Shown: positions 24,677 to 32,319 of the stretch, piece after piece
Layout of the letters: every line of letters starts with the position of its first letter
Numbering within the stretch: position 1 is the stretch's first letter
Virus record (IMG/VR): IMGVR_UViG_3300042691_041259
Coordinates: 62,001-126,000 of that record
DNA: 64,000 nucleotides
From: a virus
Direction: 5' to 3' (one strand)
Position numbers and translations under genes: made by a program
The notes under the pieces: model-generated
What the model was told of the DNA's origin: nothing
The model's database searches: none
What the model saw: the letters and a program-made list of their open reading frames with translations, nothing else

Positions 24677-25036
24677 ATGCACAGAGCAACATCAATCTTT
24701 AATGCCGTTGATGACATGTTTGAGTTCGTCAACCACAATTCATCAACCTACTCAAAGACCGACCTTCGTCAAGACGAGAACGGTTACGCCATCGATATTC
24801 TCCTTCCTGGGTTCTCCAAAGAAGAAGTGACAGTGCGCACTGAAGGTAAAAACCTTATTGTAGAGGCAAGCACTGAGAGAAAGCTACCTAAGTTTCTCAA
24901 CAGCAGCATGAAGAAGACGTTCCAGGTAGATAACTTGGATTCTGAATCTGTCACTGCAAAACTTGAAAATGGCGTACTAACTATTGAATTCTCTACCGAG
25001 GCGAAGAAAAATGCTCGGAGCATCAGTATTCTGTAA
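24677..25036 (+). CDS. hsp20: Small heat-shock protein, Hsp20/alpha-crystallin family
   Basis: 119 residues, the only convincing plus-strand gene in the window. The alpha-crystallin domain spans most of it: IDILLPGFSKEEVTVRTEG, then LIVEAST, FLNSSMKKTFQV and the ENGVLTIEF strand, with a C-terminal SISIL for the I-x-I type anchor. These ATP-independent chaperones hold unfolding proteins; T4-like cyanophages often carry one. It seems more G/C-rich than its neighbours. It ends at a bidirectional hairpin shared with the convergent gene. Confidence 0.92.
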   Translation: MHRATSIFNAVDDMFEFVNHNSSTYSKTDLRQDENGYAIDILLPGFSKEEVTVRTEGKNLIVEASTERKLPKFLNSSMKKTFQVDNLDSESVTAKLENGVLTIEFSTEAKKNARSISIL

Positions 25037-25053
25037 GAGACTGGTGTAAAAGA

Positions 25054-25079
25054 AAAAAGCGGTCTAATGGCCGCTTTTT
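25054..25079. terminator. Bidirectional terminator between hsp20 and the leader-gene cluster
   Basis: A 9-bp stem (AAAAAGCGG and complement) with an 8-base loop, with A- and T-tracts on the two sides, between convergent genes ending at 25036 (plus) and 25078 (minus). Confidence 0.8.
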
Positions 25080-25314
25080 ATTTGTCTTTCTTTCCAAAAA
25101 GCTCATGATACTTCTTGGTGTGTTTAGATGTCTTTAATTGCTTCTTACCTTTAGTATCTCCAGGAAGCTCTTTGTAAGCATTAGGATCATCGTCATCAGC
25201 GGCAGCTTGATCCGCCATCTGATCTTTCTTCTTATCTGCAGTGCTTTTGCTAATTCCTTTGTAGTAAGGATGCTCTTCAGCTAAGAAGCTTTCGTATGTC
25301 TTTACGTGTTTCAT
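25078..25314 (-). CDS. Leader-family protein, 78 aa, basic
   Basis: Starts MKHVKTYESFLAEEHPYY with an LAE site. The remainder is very polar and lysine-rich with an aspartate run (AAADDDDPNAYKELPGD ... KHTKKYHELFGKKDK), likely disordered, as seen in DNA-condensing internal proteins. It is last in the leader cluster and ends in the bidirectional terminator. Confidence 0.8.
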   Translation of the reverse strand: MKHVKTYESFLAEEHPYYKGISKSTADKKKDQMADQAAADDDDPNAYKELPGDTKGKKQLKTSKHTKKYHELFGKKDK

Positions 25315-25316
25315 CT

Positions 25317-25577
25317 TTATTTATGGAGCTTTTCAAAATAGTCTATTAGGCCTTCAATAGCCTTTTCCTTGGTCTTGAATATGTCGTCGGCCTCGGTCAT
25401 GCCTGTTCCCGACTTATTTTCTCGGTGCCAAGTCCATCCACCCAGATGAGTATCTTTGTATATCTCAACTTTATGACCTTTGTAAGTTCCTTCGTAATAA
25501 CCAGTAGTAATCTTACGAAGTTTTAGATCAGAAGCGGATTCATTAACAAAACTTTCAAATGTGCGGACGTGTTTCAT
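25317..25577 (-). CDS. Leader-family protein, 86 aa
   Basis: Starts MKHVRTFESFVNESASD with a VNE site. The body is a small strand-rich domain (GYYEGTYKGHKVEIYKDTHL, WTWHRENKSGTG) then a helix (KEKAIEGLIDYFEKLHK); it resembles small phage domains of unknown function. Packed between two other leader genes with 2-6 base gaps. Confidence 0.8.
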   Translation of the reverse strand: MKHVRTFESFVNESASDLKLRKITTGYYEGTYKGHKVEIYKDTHLGGWTWHRENKSGTGMTEADDIFKTKEKAIEGLIDYFEKLHK

Positions 25578-25583
25578 TTCTTA

Positions 25584-25907
25584 CTATCCTTTTACTTCAT
25601 CGGCCAAGTCTTTATCAGCCTTGCCCCATGTACCTTTGCCTTTAGTAAGGAAGCTGTTAACACGAGCATATGCCCACTGTTCTTGCCCAGCTCCTGGACG
25701 GTGCCCACTCTTCCATGCAGCCATACCACGACGAAAAACCGCGCGAATGATTCCAATAGGAACGCCAGTCTCTTCAGCTTTTTTCTTTAGACCAGTTTCT
25801 ACAGCATCGTTGTCAATAGGACTACGGTCTGTGGATTTCTGTTCGCTGTCATCAGCTTCCCAGATCTTTTCCCACTCAAAACTTTCAAATGCGCTTATAT
25901 GTTTCAT
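25584..25907 (-). CDS. Leader-family protein with DUF5824-like domain
   Basis: 107 residues. The leader is MKHISAFESFEWEKIWEADD with IWE as the likely site. Residues about 45-103 (GVPIGIIRAVFRRGMAAWKSG ... AYARVNSFLTKGKGTWGKAD) match the pattern of the phage family annotated DUF5824, a compact helical domain of unknown function also found in capsid-region proteins. This is one of several known domains hitched to the leader. Confidence 0.8.
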   Translation of the reverse strand: MKHISAFESFEWEKIWEADDSEQKSTDRSPIDNDAVETGLKKKAEETGVPIGIIRAVFRRGMAAWKSGHRPGAGQEQWAYARVNSFLTKGKGTWGKADKDLADEVKG

Positions 25908-25912
25908 ACCTT

Positions 25913-26251
25913 TTACTTTTTTACGTAAATCGCTCCAATGATACCGCCTTTTCCGAAAACTTTGGCCTTGATTACTTTTTTATCTGGTGATAATCTAGCC
26001 TCACCCTGATATGATTGCGATCTCCAAATAACTTCCCATTTTTCCGTATCAGACGCATACTTCTTTATCATTTTGTCATATTCGCCCTTTGGAGCTTTAT
26101 CGTCAAACATGATGTATGCATCGTAGTCTTTACCCAGGACCTTATCAACGACATTTTTTCTCATTTCGTCATCGGTAAAATTGGAGTTGCCGCCAAGAAA
26201 CGCGTAATGCGATTCGGCAATAAAACTTTCAAAATTGTGTACGTGTTTCAT
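25913..26251 (-). CDS. Leader-family protein, 112 aa
   Basis: From the ATG at 26251 it starts MKHVHNFESFIAESHYAF with an IAE site. An upstream ATG at 26371 would add 40 residues overlapping the previous gene and is rejected because the leader is then internal. The body has a helix and a strand domain (AYIMFDDKAPKGEYDKM, EVIWRSQSYQGEARL, IIGAIYVKK). Function unknown. Confidence 0.8.
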   Translation of the reverse strand: MKHVHNFESFIAESHYAFLGGNSNFTDDEMRKNVVDKVLGKDYDAYIMFDDKAPKGEYDKMIKKYASDTEKWEVIWRSQSYQGEARLSPDKKVIKAKVFGKGGIIGAIYVKK

Positions 26252-26451
26252 TCTTCTACTTGTTTTTCTACCAGCTCCATTTCTGGACTGAGTTCTGTTA
26301 GTCGATGATTGGTGGTGGCTCCTCGGTAGTCTTTTACTTTGGCGTACACCACGTTGTTTTCCGTAACCCAAAAGCCTACAACCTTTCCAGTCTTTCCTCC
26401 GACTTTTACTGTTGCGTTTTTGAGTTCTCGAGCATCTCTCATTTTTTCCAA
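26248..26451 (-). CDS. Small hypothetical protein, 67 aa
   Basis: MEKMRDARELKNATVKVGG... has no leader. It is strand-rich (KVVGFWVTENNVVYAKVKDY) like a small SH3-type barrel and overlaps the following leader gene by ATGA. Function unknown; its place inside the cluster suggests co-expression with the internal proteins. Confidence 0.7.
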   Translation of the reverse strand: MEKMRDARELKNATVKVGGKTGKVVGFWVTENNVVYAKVKDYRGATTNHRLTELSPEMELVEKQVEE

Positions 26452-26456
26452 TCTTT

Positions 26457-27059
26457 TTAGGATAGGTAGCCTGAGATAAATTTAGAGTCTTCTACCAAGG
26501 AATCAAAAGTGTTTTCTACGTTCTCATCAATATCACTGATATTGTAACATACAATGAAACCAATGAGTTTCTTCTTAATGCAAAAAATTGGAACTGTTAC
26601 AAATTGCTGAATTCCAAGTCGATCCATTTCCTGGCGGTCTTTCATTTCAAGGTCTTCACTTAGTGTTGAGAAGCATTCCTTTTTAAGCATTGTAGAAATC
26701 CAGCGTGGGTATTCTGATGCCAAAATGTTCTGATGATCCCGTTTAGTCTTTTCATAGCCAGGCGCCACAGACTCATAGGTCATAGAGAATTTTTTCATGC
26801 TTCTTCCTTGAAAATACTTTCCACCGTTGTGGAACTGGAAAATTGAGGCCCGGTCAAATTGGTGTTTTTCTCTCAGTCCGTCCAGCCATTCTTGAACCTG
26901 AATCATTTCTTCAATGTCAGACTCCTCAATGTTTTCCTCTTTTTCTTTTGCATTTTTCGCTTTCCTATTGTCATAGTTATTCTTTACCATAACCGTGATT
27001 AGTGCAGCAACTATTGATCCTGCAGCTGTAATGACAGCCTTTAATAATTCCGTGTCCAT
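26457..27059 (-). CDS. Membrane-anchored GAF-like protein
   Basis: 200 residues. One N-terminal membrane segment (about 7-24, ITAAGSIVAALITVMV), a charged linker (KNAKEKEENIEESDIEEM) and a GAF-like sensor domain (about 60-200: FDRASIFQFHNGG, ESVAPGYEKT, QFVTVPIFCIKKKLIGFIVC). GAF domains bind small molecules or nucleotides. No catalytic domain is attached. It may sit in the host inner membrane; whether it senses or is a sponge is unknown. Confidence 0.7.
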   Translation of the reverse strand: MDTELLKAVITAAGSIVAALITVMVKNNYDNRKAKNAKEKEENIEESDIEEMIQVQEWLDGLREKHQFDRASIFQFHNGGKYFQGRSMKKFSMTYESVAPGYEKTKRDHQNILASEYPRWISTMLKKECFSTLSEDLEMKDRQEMDRLGIQQFVTVPIFCIKKKLIGFIVCYNISDIDENVENTFDSLVEDSKFISGYLS

Positions 27060-27062
27060 CTG

Positions 27063-27200
27063 TTACCTCCCCTGGCCTACGTAAGCCTTTTTGTAATTTT
27101 TTGAGTTTTTGTTTTTACTATCTTTCTTTGAGTGCCTTCCGAGTTTCTTCTTTACTTTTTCTGTGAAATTTTTGCCTGGTTCATTTTTTGATTTTGCCAT
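27063..27200 (-). CDS. Small basic protein, 45 aa
   Basis: An ATG at 27200 opens MAKSKNEPGKNFTEKVKKKL... ending KAYVGQGR, TAA at 27063-27065. It fills the 160-base gap between its neighbours without overlap. Extremely basic (many Lys/Arg) and likely disordered; the C-terminal KNYKKAY-GQGR pattern resembles short proteins of other large phages that I cannot name. Nucleic-acid binding is plausible. Confidence 0.65.
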   Translation of the reverse strand: MAKSKNEPGKNFTEKVKKKLGRHSKKDSKNKNSKNYKKAYVGQGR

Positions 27201-27219
27201 CTCTCATCAAATGCTTTTT

Positions 27220-27906
27220 TTACTTGGGCGGAGCAAGATCCAACTCTTTCATCATATCAACTAGTTCGTTGTATCCGATTTCGCGAAAGTCTTTTTCCAA
27301 CCGCTTTCTATCTGTGTGAGGTGATCCTGAGACTACCTCAGATATTTTCTTTTTCAACTTGTCATCTCCGGTGTCAAATGCGGAAAGAATTCTTTGCACA
27401 TTTACATCACCTAAAGCCATTTCTTCAATATAGGCTTCATAAAGTTTAACGTGTTTCATCTTTTTCTTCTTTTTCTTTTTTGTTCCGGCACCGAAAGTAT
27501 CTCCGCTTCCAACTTTACCAGAAGCGGCAGGTGTAACGTTTCCCATACCTGGTGTATTTGCTACGCTTGCAGCTGGCGCGCCAAAATCTTCTTCAACCTT
27601 TTTTGACTTTTTACCAGTCACAAAATCCATAAAAGCTTGGACCAGCGGATCTGTTTGATCACGCTTCATTGCCATTGCTTGACCAGCCATCATCTGTGGT
27701 TGAGTATCCCACCAGTAGTAGTATTCTTCCACATGGTTAGGTAGCCCTTCATGTTTTGTAGAAGCAAAGTCCTTCAGCTGTTTTAATGTCATGGAATCCG
27801 CAAGGTCTTTTACCTCATCACTTGCGTCTTTTGGATCCATCTCATCTTTTTTCAAGGCGTATGCCATGGCCATCAATTTTTGCTGGGCTTTGGATGTTGC
27901 TGGCAT
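27220..27906 (-). CDS. DUF3008-like protein fused to an internal leader-family segment
   Basis: 228 residues. Residues 1-65 (MPATSKAQQKLMAMAYALKK ... DFASTKHEGLP) match the pattern of DUF3008, a small phage/plasmid-borne family. A low-complexity linker ends in seven lysines, then at residue 150 comes MKHVKLYEAYIEEMALG, a complete leader with IEE site, followed by a 60-residue helical body. The ATG at 27459 could start its own 79-residue protein in frame, or two genes have fused. It is the only leader not at a protein N-terminus. Confidence 0.75.
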   Translation of the reverse strand: MPATSKAQQKLMAMAYALKKDEMDPKDASDEVKDLADSMTLKQLKDFASTKHEGLPNHVEEYYYWWDTQPQMMAGQAMAMKRDQTDPLVQAFMDFVTGKKSKKVEEDFGAPAASVANTPGMGNVTPAASGKVGSGDTFGAGTKKKKKKKMKHVKLYEAYIEEMALGDVNVQRILSAFDTGDDKLKKKISEVVSGSPHTDRKRLEKDFREIGYNELVDMMKELDLAPPK

Positions 27907-27907
27907 A

Positions 27908-28090
27908 TTATTTGCCTCCTAATGTTATGATTGATTGACGAGCATCCTCAATTGCTTGTAAGGTCTGCTTCATATTCTTGTCATCTGCAATTGATGAAGC
28001 CTCATCAAAGCACTTTAAGATTTCTTGAAGCTGCGGAGTTAGCGCCTCTTCAATTGACATTTTTTCTTTGAATTCTCCAAAAGACCTCAT
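27908..28090 (-). CDS. Small helical protein, possible leader family
   Basis: 60 residues, MRSFGEFKEKMSIEEALTPQ..., with an F-x-x-F pattern and IEE then A, a loose leader match. The rest is one or two helices (LQEILKCFDEASSIADD). Start overlaps the previous stop by ATGA. Confidence 0.65.
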   Translation of the reverse strand: MRSFGEFKEKMSIEEALTPQLQEILKCFDEASSIADDKNMKQTLQAIEDARQSIITLGGK

Positions 28091-28422
28091 TTCTGTGACG
28101 TTAATTTTTCGTGGATTCTCTTGCCTTCTGCAGACAGAGTATAGTACTTGATTCCTTCTTCCTCTTTCAGTTTGAAATACTTGGAATTAGCTTTCAGCCA
28201 ACCAGTATTAGTCTTTCTACCAGTTTCTTCATTCATCATCTTCAGGAACTGTGACATTTCTTCTTCACTCACCTTTCCTTTTTCGTTAACAAGTGAAAGG
28301 ATTCTTTCTCTGACTGGCGCATAGTTGGAAACCACCTTTTGGGGGTGCGACTCCGTGTATTTTCTTTTTACAACTACTATCGCTTCGTTAAGGAATTCGT
28401 TATATGATTTTACATGACTCAT
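28087..28422 (-). CDS. Leader-family protein with winged-helix-like body
   Basis: 111 residues. Leader MSHVKSYNEFLNEAIVV with LNE site. The body has helices (APVRERILSLVNEKGKVSEEEM, FLKMMNEETG) and a C-terminal KYFKLKEEEGIKYYTLSAEG resembling a wing and recognition strand, so a DNA-binding role is possible. A GATAAATATAG-like element lies 18 bases upstream. Confidence 0.75.
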   Translation of the reverse strand: MSHVKSYNEFLNEAIVVVKRKYTESHPQKVVSNYAPVRERILSLVNEKGKVSEEEMSQFLKMMNEETGRKTNTGWLKANSKYFKLKEEEGIKYYTLSAEGKRIHEKLTSQK

Positions 28423-28453
28423 CAGTCTTTCTGTATTTTTCTATATTTATCTC

Positions 28454-30133
28454 TTATAGGTATGCTTTCTGCTGCCAAGATGATTGCATTTGTGGCCAAA
28501 AGCTGTGAGTACACTGTGGGAATACTCCTTTGAACGCTTTGTAATCTTCTCTTTCAATACAGTCCCTAATTGCATTTGCTTCTTGCGACTGGATCTGAAA
28601 GATACTGTTTTCATATTTCTTTCCAGAAATGGTATTATGTGTATCTGCTTCTTTAACCAACGCATTAGTAGATCTTCCTACATATATGTCTCCAATCTGG
28701 CGGCCGCCTCCAGCCTTTAGCAGCTTCTTTAAACTGGGATCTTTCATAGATTCATAACAGTCAAACAAGTGTGGGTATTCTTTCACAAGTTGCTTCCCAA
28801 CAATATCTCCTTGTTCTGGATCCATTCCCCAGAGGCAATTACGGCCAGCTGCTGAATCATGGATAAGCACAAAAGATTTTCCACTAAATTTAAGTATCCT
28901 CTCGCACTCTGCCAGAACCTTGTTTGTAATTTCTCCCATGTTCATAAATAGCAGATTGCATTCATGCACCACCTCAGGTTTTTCATCCTCACTAGTAGTC
29001 ATAAAAGGCATTGCAAAATAAGATTGCATCATGCCTACGGCTCTCATTGCTTGGTCTTCCGAAAACCCAGTCTCTTCTCTGAAGTCAACTTCTTTTTCTT
29101 CCTTTTCAAGAATGGTGTTAAACTCAGGAAACCCAGAGTCCTCGGCATTTCTAACCGATTCTTCCAGAGTATAGATCTTCTGATTAAAGTTTTCCACAAA
29201 TGATTCTGTGAGCAGCCCGCCTGGCTTTTTAGGTTTTCTTAGGTTTACCAAGAAGATGCCTAGCAAATACTCGTAATCTTTATGAGATTCTAGTATTGAG
29301 AGAGTCTTGGGATTGCGTACCCATCTGCGATTAAACTTGCCGGACTTCTCTAGAAAGCTGGGTTTTTTAATTCCCATTTCCAAGAACTCAGATCCTTTTT
29401 CTTCAACGAAACGGTTGAAAGCTTCAGATACCAATTCAATATACCTTTCGTCAGGCCTTTCCGATCTAAATACAAAGCGATCAAAATCAAGTCTTTGGAT
29501 GTGTTCGTACATCTGAAGCATGAGGAGGTCAAATACCTGGCTCTTTTGTTCTCGTACTTCTCTTTCGCAAAGCGGTGCAATTTTGGCAATTCCGTCATCT
29601 CCTTTAAGAATGAATGTTTTTTGTGGCGCGCTTTCAAAAATAGGTTGTTGACCATTTTTCAATGAAGTCATAAGGGATTCAATTACCGAACCGTCAATAA
29701 GGCCTTCCAACTCTTCACCTGATTTTACATGCAAAAGGTTAGCCCATTTTGCTATAATATGATTTTCATTGATCTGCTTTATCACTTTCCCGTATTGTCT
29801 TACTGTAATATCTGTAAGAGTCAGCCCTCTTTCTGGAACCCAGCTAAAGCCAAACCTATGGCTTTTAGGCAGATTTAGAACTATGGCTTCGGGAAGCTTT
29901 TCAACTTTTGAAATTGCACTTTCATATAGATCACTGACAGTTCTGTCAATTCTATTAAGTGGCTTTTCGGAATTCTTTCCATAAAAACGGAGCTTTCCGT
30001 TCTTTGAAAGTTCAAAGGAGAAGCGATACGCTTCCGCCTTTTCAGTTACGCGCAGACCGGACGATAGAAAGTTTCTTGTCCATTCTTCTCCACGCTTTGC
30101 ATAGATTTCTTGTAAAGTGTTAATACCTGCCAT
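28454..30133 (-). CDS. Possible ligase/nucleotidyltransferase-fold protein
   Basis: 559 residues. The N-terminal region has EKAEAYRFSFE followed by GKLRFYGKN and, about 75 residues on, HRFGFSWVPERGLTLTDITV, which have the spacing of ligase-type motifs I to III (nucleotide lysine, then a catalytic strand). Motif IV/V are not clear to me. The C-terminal half is mixed, with AGGGRQIGDIYVGRST and a tryptophan-rich tail. It may be a divergent DNA/RNA ligase or capping-type enzyme; low confidence in function, high in gene. A second ligase-like gene is at 37156-38478. Confidence 0.8.
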   Translation of the reverse strand: MAGINTLQEIYAKRGEEWTRNFLSSGLRVTEKAEAYRFSFELSKNGKLRFYGKNSEKPLNRIDRTVSDLYESAISKVEKLPEAIVLNLPKSHRFGFSWVPERGLTLTDITVRQYGKVIKQINENHIIAKWANLLHVKSGEELEGLIDGSVIESLMTSLKNGQQPIFESAPQKTFILKGDDGIAKIAPLCEREVREQKSQVFDLLMLQMYEHIQRLDFDRFVFRSERPDERYIELVSEAFNRFVEEKGSEFLEMGIKKPSFLEKSGKFNRRWVRNPKTLSILESHKDYEYLLGIFLVNLRKPKKPGGLLTESFVENFNQKIYTLEESVRNAEDSGFPEFNTILEKEEKEVDFREETGFSEDQAMRAVGMMQSYFAMPFMTTSEDEKPEVVHECNLLFMNMGEITNKVLAECERILKFSGKSFVLIHDSAAGRNCLWGMDPEQGDIVGKQLVKEYPHLFDCYESMKDPSLKKLLKAGGGRQIGDIYVGRSTNALVKEADTHNTISGKKYENSIFQIQSQEANAIRDCIEREDYKAFKGVFPQCTHSFWPQMQSSWQQKAYL

Positions 30134-30191
30134 CTGTTTTTCGGCTTTGAGGTTTTTGTTTTTTCAACCCACATTATGAATTGTATACTAT

Positions 30192-31079
30192 TTATCCAAT
30201 TCCTTCGGGCAGCGGAAGCCCGGAATCATCAAGCTTTTTCTTATAGTCGCTCATGATATCATTTAAGCTTCCAGGATACTTAAAGTCTCCGGAAGTGAGC
30301 AACGAATAAAGTTTTTCATACGTATCAATATCAGAAGGCTTATGTCCACCATTAAATAGCAAGTCTACCACGCCTTGCGGCTCTCGAGTGATGAGTTTGT
30401 CATATTCGCTTAGAAGCTTCGCGGTCTTTACTAGTCCTTTCTTGCCTTCAAAGCTTTTTCTTACTTCCACAATGCCTTGATTTAACCTAACCACGTAGGC
30501 TTTGTACTCGGCAGTTTCTCCTTTGTCGGTTGTCTTTGTGGCCTCGAAAAAAGACTTGCCAATTGCTGCCATAAGCAAAAGGTTTCGGTATGCTCCTTTG
30601 TATTTAGACTCCGCAATTCGAAAGTCGGGTGAGTGGTAGATAAAAGTGCTCCATTCCAGGTCAGTGGAAAGCATGAGGTCAACTTGCCCAACACCATTTT
30701 TATAGTCTCCACCGATTGGAGCTCCAATACTTACTTGATTGAATCCTACTGCAAGTTTGGTGCTCATACCCATATCTTTTAATTTGTCATTCAAAGCAAA
30801 CAGAACTTTCTCGAGAGACACTCCTAAATGTCCAGCAATCTTGTCAGCCGAAACCGCCAAGTCAATGTCTCCGCTGGTTTGATCCGCCAATTTTTTGCCG
30901 GCACTTCCAAGAATTGCTGCATCATCTTTTATACCAGTTAGACCAATCTGTGGAAACACATTTTTTTCTACCCATGCTATGGTAGATTCTATTTGATCCT
31001 GTTTAAAAGGCACGGCATTCTCAATGGAGTTTCCGCTTTCAAATATGAACTGTTCAAATAGCTTAACGTATCTTTTCAT
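30192..31079 (-). CDS. Leader-family protein with Pol-beta-type nucleotidyltransferase fold
   Basis: 295 residues from the ATG at 31079; an ATG at 31124 would put the leader inside the protein. It starts MKRYVKLFEQFIFESGN with IFE site. Residues about 50-90 show ILGSAGKKLADQTSGDIDLAV, the G-S ... D-x-D nucleotidyltransferase signature; a third acidic residue is expected in GQVDLMLST. Such enzymes add nucleotides to RNA, proteins or small molecules. An injected transferase would modify host targets early; inferred. Confidence 0.85.
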   Translation of the reverse strand: MKRYVKLFEQFIFESGNSIENAVPFKQDQIESTIAWVEKNVFPQIGLTGIKDDAAILGSAGKKLADQTSGDIDLAVSADKIAGHLGVSLEKVLFALNDKLKDMGMSTKLAVGFNQVSIGAPIGGDYKNGVGQVDLMLSTDLEWSTFIYHSPDFRIAESKYKGAYRNLLLMAAIGKSFFEATKTTDKGETAEYKAYVVRLNQGIVEVRKSFEGKKGLVKTAKLLSEYDKLITREPQGVVDLLFNGGHKPSDIDTYEKLYSLLTSGDFKYPGSLNDIMSDYKKKLDDSGLPLPEGIG

Positions 31080-31600
31080 TATTCCCAGTCTTTTCTCTTT
31101 GATGCTTCTGAAGCAGTTAGCCATTTTCCATCAACTACATCATAGTAGATTGAATCGTTTGGCTCGCCTGGAAAGATTAGCGAACAGCCATTGCTGCCAC
31201 CGCCAGCGTGCTTATAGCTATAGTTAAGAGTTGCCCAGATATATGGTGCAAACTCAAAGTTTTCACCAGACGCCTTGTTAATCTGTGGGAATCCGCCGCC
31301 AGAAAAAGTATTGATATAGACTTCAGCAAAACCATATTGCATAACACCTAGATCTTTACCGGTTAGTGGTTTGCTGTCGAAAGAAATACGCTTGCCGTGT
31401 GCTTTAGCAGTTAGCGCATTGTATTTAATTCCTTGGCGGCTTAGCAAATCGTTAAGAGCCGGACCGGCGTTCTTAAGAATATCAGCCATTAGGGTTGCTT
31501 CATCCTTGAATTTAGGATTGCTGGTGTAAAGAGTGTTGTCTTCGTTGAGGACATCAGCATTTTCGTTCAAATAGTTATCAAAAGACTTAATGTGTTTCAT
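31079..31600 (-). CDS. Leader-family protein, 173 aa
   Basis: Starts MKHIKSFDNYLNENADV with LNE site. The body is strand-rich with a glycine-rich region (VYINTFSGGGFPQINK, YKHAGGGSNGCSLIFPGEP) and no recognised family. Its stop touches the start of the nucleotidyltransferase gene, suggesting coupled translation. Confidence 0.8.
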   Translation of the reverse strand: MKHIKSFDNYLNENADVLNEDNTLYTSNPKFKDEATLMADILKNAGPALNDLLSRQGIKYNALTAKAHGKRISFDSKPLTGKDLGVMQYGFAEVYINTFSGGGFPQINKASGENFEFAPYIWATLNYSYKHAGGGSNGCSLIFPGEPNDSIYYDVVDGKWLTASEASKRKDWE

Positions 31601-31859
31601 TATATTTTGTTATTTTGGCTTCTAAATCCGTGGTGCCACGTATCACACGATGCATTACACCTTTTGGAATATAGATCGGTTTATTTATCCACGTAGGAAG
31701 TTGATTATCGAACTGAAATTGCCAGTCGTTTTCGTTTAGAGGTTCAACTATGCGGTCTTCGTCATCCCAATGCCACTTAAGTTCCATCTCGTCCAGATCC
31801 GCTGAAAAAGTCCGTATTACTACGGACTCACTAATTTTCTTTTCGGAATATGGCTTCAT
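31587..31859 (-). CDS. Cupin-like small protein
   Basis: 90 residues, MKPYSEKKISESVVIRTFS... The LKWHWDDEDR ... QFQFDNQLP ... IYIPKGVMHRVIRGT pattern has cupin-type strands with His/Glu-type residues (HW, MH), which may bind a metal. The first 12 residues weakly resemble the leader, with ISE. It overlaps both neighbours by a few bases. Confidence 0.7.
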   Translation of the reverse strand: MKPYSEKKISESVVIRTFSADLDEMELKWHWDDEDRIVEPLNENDWQFQFDNQLPTWINKPIYIPKGVMHRVIRGTTDLEAKITKYNETH

Positions 31860-32089
31860 TCTGTCACTTCAAATACCGCTTCGCCTACCTTTACAGTTTT
31901 ACCTAATAGATCATCAATAAAGTAGATGTTTCCATAATTGTCCTCAAATCGCATATCATCAGTAAATTCATCTGATGCTTTTAACACTTGTAAAATTTCT
32001 GCAGGGCTCTCAGACACCTGTTCTTTTCCGCTGTTATCTAGAACATCAGCAAAGAGCACAATTTCTATAAGACTATTTTCAGTAAACAT
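31856..32089 (-). CDS. Small hypothetical acidic protein, 77 aa
   Basis: MFTENSLIEIVLFADVLDNSG..., acidic, mixed strand and helix, no leader and no recognised motif. Start overlaps the preceding stop by 11 bases and its own stop overlaps the next gene by ATGA. Confidence 0.7.
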   Translation of the reverse strand: MFTENSLIEIVLFADVLDNSGKEQVSESPAEILQVLKASDEFTDDMRFEDNYGNIYFIDDLLGKTVKVGEAVFEVTE

Positions 32090-32300
32090 TAGGTATAGGT
32101 TTTTTCCTTTTGGTAAGTTCCGCTTTTACTTCTTCAAGATCTTTACTGAGAAGCTCGGCTTCTTTCTTTTTTCCACGCGATTCTGCAGCCTTCTTTTCAT
32201 TGGAAAGCTCTATAACTTGAGCAGCCAATTCATTGTTAGAGTACGCACTCCAAGAATCTGTTTCATTTAAAAAGTTTTCAAATGTTTTTACGTGTTTCAT
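32079..32300 (-). CDS. Leader-family protein, 73 aa, coiled coil
   Basis: From the ATG at 32300 it starts MKHVKTFENFLNETDSW with LNE site; an ATG at 32315 would cover the TGAATATAA element. The body is a charged coiled coil (VIELSNEKKAAESRGKKKEA). Unusually for this family, a replication-type TGAATATAA element lies 5 bases upstream. Confidence 0.8.
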   Translation of the reverse strand: MKHVKTFENFLNETDSWSAYSNNELAAQVIELSNEKKAAESRGKKKEAELLSKDLEEVKAELTKRKKPIPNVY

Positions 32301-32305
32301 ATTGC

Positions 32306-32314
32306 TTATATTCA
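32306..32314 (-). promoter_or_regulatory. Candidate early/middle upstream element (TGAATATAA)
   Basis: TGAATATAA on the minus strand 5 bases before the ATG at 32300, very close to the start as before the helicase gene. It may act in translation rather than transcription. Confidence 0.3.
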
Positions 32315-32319
32315 TATTT

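Noticed and set aside
24784-25023. Minus-strand open frame antisense to hsp20
   Set aside because: hsp20 on the plus strand has clear alpha-crystallin motifs; the opposite frame shows no motif and is a shadow.
28447-28665. Minus-strand 72-codon frame overlapping the 559-residue gene
   Set aside because: It lies in another frame inside a long, coherent gene and has no motif or start context of its own.
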